A stretch of 20,568 bases of DNA from CAZTTG01 sp964615935. GTDB taxonomy: Bacteria > Planctomycetota > UBA1135 > GCA-002686595. The notes beneath the pieces are model-generated. The model searched no databases and was not told where the DNA came from. It saw nothing but the letters and a program-made list of their open reading frames with translations. The stretch covers positions 1-20,568 of the forward strand of contig CAZTTG010000106.1 of the NCBI GenBank assembly GCA_964615935.1, in the 5' to 3' direction. Below are positions 1-6,754 of this stretch, in pieces (position 1 is the stretch's first letter; each line of letters starts with the position of its first letter). Made by a program: the position numbers and the translations under genes.

Positions 1-68
1 GGGCGCTCGCCGAGTAGACCGCTCACATCTGCCGTTGCTCCGGCCCACGCCTCACCGCTGGAGGAATC
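1..68. repeat. Left copy of a terminal imperfect inverted repeat
   Basis: Positions 1-26 are the exact reverse complement of 20524-20549. Aligned without gaps, the similarity continues inward to about position 68 (against 20482), with 23 of the next 33 positions matching and then a conserved AGGAA. In total about 55 of 68 positions agree. The repeat lies outside the coding genes. Read on the minus strand, the perfect part begins exactly at a GTG triplet (26 to 24) and stays open to the window edge. It could therefore be the 5' end of a repeated gene or a non-coding dispersed repeat. Nothing here identifies a transposase. Confidence 0.8.
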
Positions 69-113
69 GCTCGCCGGGGCAGCAATCCCGCGGGCCTCCC
101 GTCAGGCTCCGCC

Positions 114-135
114 GAGGCCGCGCCCGCTCCGCGGG
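114..135. repeat. 22-nt segment repeated in reverse complement at the right end
   Basis: This segment is the exact reverse complement of 20547-20568, the last 22 bases of the window. It contains a 5-bp GC stem (123-127 with 131-135, loop TCC). In the right-end copy the match directly abuts, and overlaps by three bases, the 26-nt terminal repeat. Here the two pieces lie about 87 nt apart. That arrangement suggests a composite or tandem repeat unit of which only parts are inside the window. Confidence 0.7.
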
Positions 136-141
136 TTCTCC

Positions 142-170
142 GTGACCGGGGCCCGGGAATGGGGTAGAAC
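142..170 (+). promoter_or_regulatory. Candidate sigma-70-type promoter for the pseudopilin gene
   Basis: A -35-like GTGACC (142-147) is separated by 17 nt from a -10-like TAGAAC (165-170). Each element matches four of six consensus bases. The predicted transcript start near 177 leaves a leader of about 80 nt before the ATG at 260. The rest of 1-259 holds the repeats described separately and no convincing gene. Confidence 0.45.
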
Positions 171-259
171 CGAGTCCCCAGCTCCCTGGCCGGGCCCCGG
201 GCGGGCAGAGCCGGTGTGCCGGCGTCCCGTGGGCCGTTTCCCGATCCGAGAATCCTCCC

Positions 260-919
260 ATGATCACCCACCTCACCCGCAAGCTGCGCTCCGGAGCGAG
301 GGCGGGCTTCACCCTGATCGAGCTCCTGGCGGTCATCCTGATCATCTCCATCCTGATGACCTTCCTCCTGCCCAAGATCCCCGAGGCGATCGATCGGGCC
401 GAGGTCACCGCCTGCAAGGCCAACATGCAGGCGATCCACCAGGGCATGATGATCTACAAGGACAAGTTCAATCGCGCGCCCCGGGGGAGCGGGGTCAAGT
501 TCTTCGCCGAGCTGATCGCCAGCCGGACCTGGAACGACGACAAGTCGAGCTCCAAGAAGCTCACCTGCCCGGCGGTCCAGACGGACTCCCTGCTGGGGCT
601 GCAGGGCGTGGACGCCGGGGAGTGGTACAGCGACCTGGACATGGTCGACGGGACCTACTCGTCCTACGCCGGCCGGGACACCGAGAGCCACCCCCTGCGC
701 AAGTTCCTCTCGGGCAAGCGCACCGTGCTGATGGCCGACGACAACGACCCCGAGATGAACCACAGCTCGACCACCAACGTCCTGTACTCGGACGGCAGCG
801 TCGAGGGGCTGGAGCTGTTCGACCTCGAGCAGAGCGGGGTCCTCCTGGAGGGCGAGGACCTCCTCCTGGTGGGTGCCGACTCACCGGTGGAGGACTTGCA
901 GGTCCTGAGCCTGGACTAG
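260..919 (+). CDS. Prepilin-type N-terminal cleavage/methylation domain protein (type II pseudopilin-like)
   Basis: This 219-residue protein starts with a short basic leader followed by the class III signal motif GFTLIELL. Cleavage is expected after Gly16, giving a mature N-terminal Phe, and the Glu at mature position 5 (residue 21) is present. A hydrophobic helix (about residues 17-40) follows, then a soluble domain. Near the C-terminus is LYSDGSVEGLEL, which resembles the 'DG' segment seen in the abundant pseudopilin-like proteins of Planctomycetota and related bacteria. It is probably processed by a prepilin peptidase and inserted in the inner membrane as a pilus or secretion-system subunit. 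No other pilus gene is nearby, so its assembly system must lie elsewhere. The ATG at 260 is the only start that keeps a normal leader length. The ribosome-binding site is weak. Confidence 0.85.
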   Translation: MITHLTRKLRSGARAGFTLIELLAVILIISILMTFLLPKIPEAIDRAEVTACKANMQAIHQGMMIYKDKFNRAPRGSGVKFFAELIASRTWNDDKSSSKKLTCPAVQTDSLLGLQGVDAGEWYSDLDMVDGTYSSYAGRDTESHPLRKFLSGKRTVLMADDNDPEMNHSSTTNVLYSDGSVEGLELFDLEQSGVLLEGEDLLLVGADSPVEDLQVLSLD

Positions 920-986
920 GGCTTTCCGACTTCCTGAGCCGGTGCGTCCCCCGAAGACTCCCCCCCGCAGAAAGGGCGCGGCTCCG

Positions 987-1015
987 TTCCGGGCCGGCGG
1001 TCTCGCTGCTAGTGT
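987..1015 (+). promoter_or_regulatory. Weak promoter candidate for the UbiA-family gene
   Basis: TTCCGG (987-992), 17 nt, then TAGTGT (1010-1015). The -35 half is poor. It is listed because it is the best sigma-70-like pair in the 159-nt gap between the pseudopilin stop and the next start, and its spacing matches the other candidates in the window. Confidence 0.25.
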
Positions 1016-1078
1016 GCCCGCTCCCCGAATCGGCTACGGCCCGCTTCCGGCCCTGCCGATGGAGGAGCGCCGGGGCCC

Positions 1079-2047
1079 TTGCCCGCCCCCCTCGCGACCA
1101 TGAACCCCCTCGCCCTGTTCCGCGGCATGCGGCCCCACCAGTGGGTCAAGAACGTCTTCGTTCTGGCGGCGGTGCTCTTCGCCCGCGGGGAGGAGGCGGT
1201 GGAGCGCCAGGTGCAGGGCCTGCCGGCGCCGGCGGAGTCGGACTGGAGCGACCTCACCCGCTCGCTGCTGGCCTTCCTGGCCTTCTGCCTGGGGGCCAGC
1301 GCGGTCTACCTGCTCAACGACGTGATGGACGTGGAGAAGGACCGCCGGCACCCGACCAAGTGCCTGCGCCCGGTGGCCTCGGGCGAGCTGTCGGCCCCCA
1401 TGGCGCTGGTCTTCTCGGCCCTCCTGGCCGCCGCCGCCCTGGGCCTGGGACACCAGGCCACCGGCTCGGGCTCCTCGGTGGCCCTGGTGGTGCTGGCCTA
1501 CATGGGGGTCAACCTGGCCTACAGCCTGAAGCTGAAGCAGGTGGTGATCCTGGACGCCTTCTGCATCGCCATCGGCTTCATCCTGCGGGTCAAGGCGGGG
1601 GGCTTCGCCGCCGACTACTACGTCTCCCACTGGCTGACCCTGTGCACCTTCTTCCTGGCCCTCTTCCTGGCGCTGTGCAAGCGCCGCGCGGAGCTGGATC
1701 TGCTGGGGGAGGAGGGCGGCAAGACCCGGGTCAACCTGCGGGAGTACACGGTCGGCTTCCTGGACCAGATGATCACGGTGCTCGCCGCCACCACCATCCT
1801 GTGCTACACGATGTACACGGTGGCCCCGGAGACGGCCGAGAAGTTCGACGTCGACGACGGCGGCAATCGCCTGGTCTACAGCGTCCCCTTCGTGGTCTTC
1901 GGCCTGGCCCGCTACATGCTGCTGGTGGAGACCAGCCGCGGCGGCGCCAGCCCCACCCGCGTGCTCCTGGGCGGGGACGCCATGTTCGTGATCAACGCCC
2001 TGGCCTGGCTGGGGGTGATCTCGGCGGCGCTCTTCGGGTACATCTGA
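1079..2047 (+). CDS. UbiA-family prenyltransferase, decaprenyl-phosphate phosphoribosyltransferase-like
   Basis: This is a polytopic membrane protein of 322 residues (315 if the ATG at 1100 is used). Near the N-terminus it has the RPHQWVKN motif common in DPPR synthase-type UbiA proteins. The aspartate-rich motif NDVMDVEKDRRHPTK (from about residue 80) binds Mg-pyrophosphate. A second conserved stretch, YSLKLKQVVILDAF, follows. About eight or nine hydrophobic helices can be picked out. Family members transfer phosphoribosyl from PRPP to polyprenyl phosphate as a step toward decaprenyl-phosphoarabinose, but other UbiA-type activities cannot be excluded. The TTG at 1079 is chosen because GGAGGAG (1061-1067) lies 11 nt upstream, while the ATG at 1100 has no Shine-Dalgarno sequence. 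The usual partners (DprE1/DprE2-like epimerase, GtrA-like flippase) are absent from the window. Confidence 0.82.
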   Translation: MPAPLATMNPLALFRGMRPHQWVKNVFVLAAVLFARGEEAVERQVQGLPAPAESDWSDLTRSLLAFLAFCLGASAVYLLNDVMDVEKDRRHPTKCLRPVASGELSAPMALVFSALLAAAALGLGHQATGSGSSVALVVLAYMGVNLAYSLKLKQVVILDAFCIAIGFILRVKAGGFAADYYVSHWLTLCTFFLALFLALCKRRAELDLLGEEGGKTRVNLREYTVGFLDQMITVLAATTILCYTMYTVAPETAEKFDVDDGGNRLVYSVPFVVFGLARYMLLVETSRGGASPTRVLLGGDAMFVINALAWLGVISAALFGYI

Positions 2048-2053
2048 GCCCCT

Positions 2054-3550
2054 TCAGGAGAGGAGCTGGCCCAGCGCTCCGCTCAGCAGCTCGGCCCGAC
2101 CCTCGAGGCGCGCGCGCTCCAGCTCCACGTCCTGGGGCCCGCGGTCGGTGGACCGATCCAGTGCGTCCCAGCGCTCGAGCAGCTCGGCCTTGCCGGGCAG
2201 CTCGTCGGGCAGCCCGCGCAGCCAGGCGTCCAGGGCCTGCTCGGGGGGGATCGGATCGGTGGTCTCCGAGGTGAGCAGCGAGACCAGCAGGCGCACGGCC
2301 TCCTCGAGCGCGTCGCGCGGCGCGGTGCGCAGCAAGGAGGCGGCCGCCGCGGCGCGCAGGTCGATGGCCTCGGCCTCGTCGGCCACGAGGGGCCGCAGGG
2401 CCGGCGTCGAGCTGGGGAGGCCGAGGCCGCCCAGGGCCCGGGCGGCGGCCACGCGCAGGCCCAGGTGGTGGGAGGGCGCCAGGCGCGCGACGAGCTCGGG
2501 CTCGGCCGGGGCGTAGCCCACCCGGCCCAGGGCCTCCGCCGCCTGGGGCGCGAGCAGGGGGTCGGCCAGGGACCGCACCAGGTCCGGGCCGGCCGGCGCC
2601 GCCCGCGGGCCCATGCGCTCGAGGGCCTGGGCCGCGTGGACCCGGACGTAGCCGCTCTCGTCCGACAGGGCCCGGGCCAGCAGGCGCGACGCGCCGCCGT
2701 CCAGCCGGGAGAGCACGTAGCGGCCGTCGTCCACCGGCCGGAGCTGGAAGTCGTCGAGGGCGGCGATCACCCGCCAGATCTCCAGCTCCCGCTCCCGCGA
2801 GGCCTCCGGCGCGGGCAGGCGGCCCTCGGGATCGCCGGACTCCCAGCACCGGGCCATCTCGGCGCTCGAGGCGAAGCCGTGCTCGTCGGCCAGCCGGGTC
2901 AGGAGGGATGCCGCCTGCGGGCGCAGGTCCTCGCGGTAGCTCGAGGTGGCCACCTCCTGCAGGCCGGGCAGGCCGGTGAAGATCCGCAGGCGCACCAGGG
3001 CCTCGGCGATCCAGATCCAGGCCTCGTGGTGCACCTCGTACTTGAGGCGCAGCATCAGGCGCGGCACCACCCAGTCCCGGTCGGCCCGGCCCAGGGCGTG
3101 GGCGCAGTGCGCCACCAGGTCCTTGTCCGGCAGGGTCTCGATCCGCTCGAGCAGGGCGGTGCAGGCCGGCCGCGTGGCCATCTCGCCCAGGATCGCGGCC
3201 GTCCCGGCGCGCTCGTCGAAGGGGAGCGCGGCGTCGGCGACCCGATCGGACAGCACCCAGGAGGCCTGGGGATCGAAGCCGCGCAGGTCCCCCAGGGCCA
3301 GGTCGCGCATGGTCCCCTGCGAGTCCGAGGTCAGGCGCAGGATCTCGCCGATCTCGAGCGCGAGCTCCGCGGGCACGGGCTCCCGCGCGAGCTCGACGAT
3401 CCCCAGCTCGGCCTCCAGGGCCGCGATCGCCCGGGACACCACCGGCCGCAGCTCGGGAGGGGGCGGGGCGGGAGGCTCGCCCGGCTCGGGCGCGCAGGCG
3501 CACAGCGCCAGGAGCGACGCGCCGCCGAGCAGGGATCCGGAGGGCTTCAC
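2054..3550 (-). CDS. HEAT-repeat lipoprotein, last gene of the ABC/cytochrome operon
   Basis: This 498-residue protein starts at a GTG (3550-3548) that overlaps the cytochrome gene stop by four bases (GTGA). The N-terminus has a hydrophobic signal peptide ending in LLALCAC, so Cys19 is the probable lipidated residue. A proline-rich linker (PEPGEPPAPPPPE) follows. The rest is helical and HEAT-like, with repeated patterns such as VRVHAAQALERMG, APQAAEALGRVG and LRVAAARALGGLG between about residues 290 and 430. HEAT solenoids usually act as protein-binding scaffolds. The coupling to the cytochrome suggests a partner role at the membrane, but no enzymatic motif is visible. Its stop lies 6 nt from the stop of the convergent UbiA-family gene, leaving no room for a separate terminator. 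Confidence 0.8.
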   Translation of the reverse strand: MKPSGSLLGGASLLALCACAPEPGEPPAPPPPELRPVVSRAIAALEAELGIVELAREPVPAELALEIGEILRLTSDSQGTMRDLALGDLRGFDPQASWVLSDRVADAALPFDERAGTAAILGEMATRPACTALLERIETLPDKDLVAHCAHALGRADRDWVVPRLMLRLKYEVHHEAWIWIAEALVRLRIFTGLPGLQEVATSSYREDLRPQAASLLTRLADEHGFASSAEMARCWESGDPEGRLPAPEASRERELEIWRVIAALDDFQLRPVDDGRYVLSRLDGGASRLLARALSDESGYVRVHAAQALERMGPRAAPAGPDLVRSLADPLLAPQAAEALGRVGYAPAEPELVARLAPSHHLGLRVAAARALGGLGLPSSTPALRPLVADEAEAIDLRAAAAASLLRTAPRDALEEAVRLLVSLLTSETTDPIPPEQALDAWLRGLPDELPGKAELLERWDALDRSTDRGPQDVELERARLEGRAELLSGALGQLLS

Positions 3551-4533
3551 GGCTGGAACACTCCCCCGTGCACGAGCCGGGCCTCGCGCTCCGGATCGGG
3601 CCTCTCGTGGTCCTTCCAGACCGGCGTCAGCTTGTAGAAGAGCCCCACCTCGACCGGCTCCCCGGCTGGAGCGTCGGGGATCTCGACCCGCACCTTCTCG
3701 CCCGCCGGCAGCTCGGTGTTGGGCAGGCCCACCTCGAAGCGGTAGGGGTTGCGGAAGCGGTAGAGCCAGCGCCAGCTCTCCTCGCCCACCGGCCGCCAGA
3801 AGAGGTCCGAGGCGCGGCTGCGCTCGTCGGTGGGGTAGTTGTGGCCCGCGCCCACGTTCTCGACCTCGGCGATCCACACGCCGTCCTGCACCGAGGCGGC
3901 GAGGGTCACGGCGCGCCGCAGCATGCCCGGGTCGTGGCCGCCCAGGAAGAGGTGGTTGCGGCCCGTGCTCCCGTTGGCGCGCTGCAGCTCGGGCATGTGG
4001 CAGTCGAGACAGATCGTGCGCTCCTCCCCCGTGGAGAAGCGGCTGGCGGTCCACTGGTTCACGGTGCCGTGCTGGTTGTGGCAGCCGGAGCAGTACTCCG
4101 GCCGCCGCAGCTCGACCCGCACCACTGGCCGGCACGGCGCCGCGCGGTTCTCGATGGTGCCCGCCACCTGCCCGTCGGGGAGCATGTGGCAGGCGATGCA
4201 GTCGACCCCCTCGACCCGGCGCGTGGCCCGCGGCAGGACCCGCTCGCCGATGCCCGTGGTGAAGATCTCGCGCGGCGCGTGGCAGTCGAGGCAGTCGGTG
4301 TTGGCGTAGTCGTTGCTCTGATCCGGCGCGCGCACCAGCGGATCGACGTAGGACTGGGAGTGCCAGGACGCCTCCCACTCGGCGTAGACCTCGGCGTGGC
4401 ACTCGCGGCACTGGGCCGAGCTGGTGAAGGGGCGGATCTCGGCCTCGGCCGGCGGGGAGCCGAACACGGCCATCAGGGCCCAGACCGCCGCCGCCAGCGC
4501 GATCAGGCCCAGGAGTGCGCGCAGGGCTCTCAT
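3547..4533 (-). CDS. Membrane-anchored pentaheme c-type cytochrome
   Basis: This 328-residue protein has an N-terminal hydrophobic anchor or signal (about residues 7-25) followed by a periplasmic domain. There are five CxxCH heme sites: CRECH (42-46), CLDCH (81-85), CIACH (112-116), CSGCH (148-152) and CLDCH (175-179). The layout resembles cytochrome c554-like multiheme proteins. After the hemes comes a beta-rich C-terminal part containing AGHNYPTDER, reminiscent of a GHxxPT motif in related multiheme cytochromes. Extra histidines (for example H58 and H155) could be distal ligands. The ATG (4533-4531) overlaps the ATPase stop as ATGA, and its own stop overlaps the next start as GTGA. The role is probably periplasmic electron transfer. 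The electron donor and acceptor are unknown, and a link to the substrate of the co-encoded importer is inferred from the operon only. Confidence 0.88.
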   Translation of the reverse strand: MRALRALLGLIALAAAVWALMAVFGSPPAEAEIRPFTSSAQCRECHAEVYAEWEASWHSQSYVDPLVRAPDQSNDYANTDCLDCHAPREIFTTGIGERVLPRATRRVEGVDCIACHMLPDGQVAGTIENRAAPCRPVVRVELRRPEYCSGCHNQHGTVNQWTASRFSTGEERTICLDCHMPELQRANGSTGRNHLFLGGHDPGMLRRAVTLAASVQDGVWIAEVENVGAGHNYPTDERSRASDLFWRPVGEESWRWLYRFRNPYRFEVGLPNTELPAGEKVRVEIPDAPAGEPVEVGLFYKLTPVWKDHERPDPEREARLVHGGVFQP

Positions 4534-5207
4534 GCGGGGTTCTCCTCGACGATGTGGCCCCCGGCCAGCCGCAGGGTGCGGGTGGCCAGGGCGGAGGCCT
4601 CGGCCGGGTCGTGGGTGACGTGGACGGCGGTCAGGTCCAGCTCGCGCTGCAGGGCGCCCAGGCGCTCGAGCAGGGCCCCGCGCATCTCGGCGTCCAGCGG
4701 GCCGAGGGGCTCGTCCAGGAGCAGCAGGCGCGGGTTGGAGGCCAGGGCCCGCGCCAGGGCCAGCCGCTGGGCTTCGCCCCCCGAGAGGGTGCCCGGCATG
4801 CGCTTCTCGAAGCCGCCGAGATCCACCCAGTCGAGCAGCTCGCTGACCCTCCGCTTCACCTGCCGCCGGTCGGTGCCGCCGCAGCGCAGGGCGAAGGCCA
4901 GGGTGCGGCGCGCGCTCATGTGGGGCCACAGGGCGCCGTCCTGGAAGAGGTAGCCCACCCCGCGCGAGCGCGGCGGGACGATCAGGCGGCCGGGGGCGCT
5001 GGCGGCGTCGCCGTAGAGCTCGATCCGTCCGGCGGAGGGCACCGCCAGGCCGGCGATGGCGCGCAGCAGGGTGGTCTTGCCCGAGCCCGAGGGGCCGACG
5101 AGCAGCAGGTGCTCGCCCTCCTCGACGCACAGGTCGAGCGGGCCCAGGATGGCCCGGCCATCGGCCCGCACCTCCAGGCCCTCGGCGCGAATCGCGGGCG
5201 CGCTCAC
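4530..5207 (-). CDS. ABC importer ATP-binding protein (FbpC-like, short form)
   Basis: This 225-residue ATPase has all the canonical motifs: Walker A GPSGSGKTT (38-46), Q-loop Gln89 in GYLFQDG, signature LSGGEAQRLALARAL (from 141), Walker B LLLLDEP (161-167) and switch His199 in VHVTHD. It ends soon after the catalytic core and lacks the C-terminal TOBE/regulatory domain found in longer FbpC/PotA-type subunits (usually about 350 residues). The start is GTG at 5207-5205, overlapping the permease stop as GTGA. Its stop overlaps the cytochrome ATG as ATGA. It should power the adjacent double permease. The family assignment (iron/thiamine/2-aminoethylphosphonate-type importers) rests on the partner subunits. 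Confidence 0.9.
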   Translation of the reverse strand: MSAPAIRAEGLEVRADGRAILGPLDLCVEEGEHLLLVGPSGSGKTTLLRAIAGLAVPSAGRIELYGDAASAPGRLIVPPRSRGVGYLFQDGALWPHMSARRTLAFALRCGGTDRRQVKRRVSELLDWVDLGGFEKRMPGTLSGGEAQRLALARALASNPRLLLLDEPLGPLDAEMRGALLERLGALQRELDLTAVHVTHDPAEASALATRTLRLAGGHIVEENPA

Positions 5208-6754
5208 GGCAGCACCTCCAGCCGGCGGTTCCCGAAGGCGGCCCACAGGAGGCCGGGCAGCAGGATGAAGAAGGCCAGGAGCAGCGAGAGGGCGGCCACG
5301 TGCTCGTCGCGGCCGAAGTGAACGGAGGTGTACACGCGGAAGATGGCGGTGTGGTTGGCGGCCGGCACCAGGATGGCGGCGTCCAGCTCGCGCAGGGCCA
5401 GGACGAAGACCAGCACCCAGCTGCCGATCAGGGTGGAGCGCAGGCTGGGCGCGACGATCGACGCCAGGCGCCGCGCCGGGCGGGCGCCGGAGAGCTCCGC
5501 GGCCTCCTCCAGGCGGGGATCGATCGAGCTCACTCCGCCCGAAAGGACGAGGATCGGGAAGGGCAGGAGGCGGCCGACCATCAGGAGGACCACCAGGCCC
5601 CCGCCGTCGTAGAAGCGCGCCGTGAGGTCGTGGTTCCAGAGCGCGATGTAGCCGATGCCGAACAGGATCGCCGGCAGGGCGATGGGCAGCAGGGCCAGGG
5701 GCTCCAGCCACCTTCCGCGGCGCGCGCGCTCCAGCGCGTGGCCGATCACGAGGGCCAGGGGCACCGCGATCGTGGCCGCGCACAGGGCGTACACGAGGCT
5801 GTTGGCCAGGTCTCCGCGGGCCAGCTCGAGCGCGCGGGAGAAGGCCTGCTCGAAACGGGCCGCCGCGAAGCCGGCCGGCTTGTGCCCGCCGCCCATCTCC
5901 CACAAGAGCCGCCCCAGGGGAACGCCGGCGCCCAGGAGGACGGCGCCCAGGCAGAAGGCGAAGGCCGGCCAGCGCCAGGGGCCCAGCCTCAGCGTGCCGG
6001 GCTGTCGGAAGTGGGCCGCCAGCGAGGCCATGGCACCGCGCCGCCGCAGGGCCAGGGCCGGCAGCAGGGCCGCGAGGGTGAGGGCGATCAGGGGCAGGGC
6101 CCGGGCCACCGGATTGCCGGGGGTGATGGGCTGCTTGCAGGCGTAGAACACGCTGTCGGAATAGACGTTGAACGAGGAGCTGGCGGTGCCGACCGCGGTC
6201 ACGTAGTCGGGCACCGAGAAGTCGTTGATCGCGAAGACCAGGGCCAGGCAGGCGCCGCACAGGGCCGGCGGCAGGATCAGGCCCAGGTCGGCGCGCAGCA
6301 GGGCCGGGAGGCCGCCGGCCAGCAGCGCGGCCTCCTCCAGGCGGGCGTCGATGCGCTCGAAGGCCCGCGCCGTGAAGACCGCCACCAGCGGAAAGGTGCC
6401 CGTGCCCAGGACCAGGGCCGCCATCCACGGTCCGCGCAGGGGCGTGACGGCGGTCCAGGTCATGGCGATCATCAGGGGCGGGAGGAAGAGCGGGACCACC
6501 CCCAGCGGGCGCAGCCAGGCCCGTCCCGGCGCGTCGGTGCGCGCCACCAGGAAGCCGAAGGGCACGCCCAGCAGGAGCGCCACGCCGGCGCTGCCCAGGC
6601 CCAGGAGCAGGGTGCTCCCCAGGAGGTCCAGGTTCTTCGGATCGAGGATCGCGGGGAGATCGACCGGTCTAAGCCTGAGCAGCATGGCCCCGACGGGCAG
6701 CAGACCCGCCACGGCCAGCGCCAGGGCGGCGAGGGTGACCAGCGGGCGGCTCAA
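5204..6754 (-). CDS. ABC importer permease, fused two-domain FbpB type
   Basis: This 516-residue inner-membrane protein has about a dozen hydrophobic segments arranged as two homologous halves. Each half contains an EAA loop that contacts the ATPase: LEEAALLAGG near residue 140 and LEEAAELSGA near residue 416. This duplicated arrangement is typical of Fe(III)/thiamine-type permeases of the FbpB family. The start is taken as TTG at 6754-6752, because it overlaps the binding-protein stop by four bases (TTGA), copying the junction style of the rest of the operon. It also places the first residues (SRPLVTLAALALAVAGLLP) directly before the first membrane helix. No ATG or GTG lies nearby in frame. 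The substrate is not known. Confidence 0.88.
   Translation of the reverse strand: MSRPLVTLAALALAVAGLLPVGAMLLRLRPVDLPAILDPKNLDLLGSTLLLGLGSAGVALLLGVPFGFLVARTDAPGRAWLRPLGVVPLFLPPLMIAMTWTAVTPLRGPWMAALVLGTGTFPLVAVFTARAFERIDARLEEAALLAGGLPALLRADLGLILPPALCGACLALVFAINDFSVPDYVTAVGTASSSFNVYSDSVFYACKQPITPGNPVARALPLIALTLAALLPALALRRRGAMASLAAHFRQPGTLRLGPWRWPAFAFCLGAVLLGAGVPLGRLLWEMGGGHKPAGFAAARFEQAFSRALELARGDLANSLVYALCAATIAVPLALVIGHALERARRGRWLEPLALLPIALPAILFGIGYIALWNHDLTARFYDGGGLVVLLMVGRLLPFPILVLSGGVSSIDPRLEEAAELSGARPARRLASIVAPSLRSTLIGSWVLVFVLALRELDAAILVPAANHTAIFRVYTSVHFGRDEHVAALSLLLAFFILLPGLLWAAFGNRRLEVLP

Noticed and set aside
2465..4953. Several plus-strand open frames opposite the HEAT, cytochrome and ATPase genes
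   Set aside because: These are compositional shadows. The minus strand has heme sites, ABC motifs and consistent overlaps.
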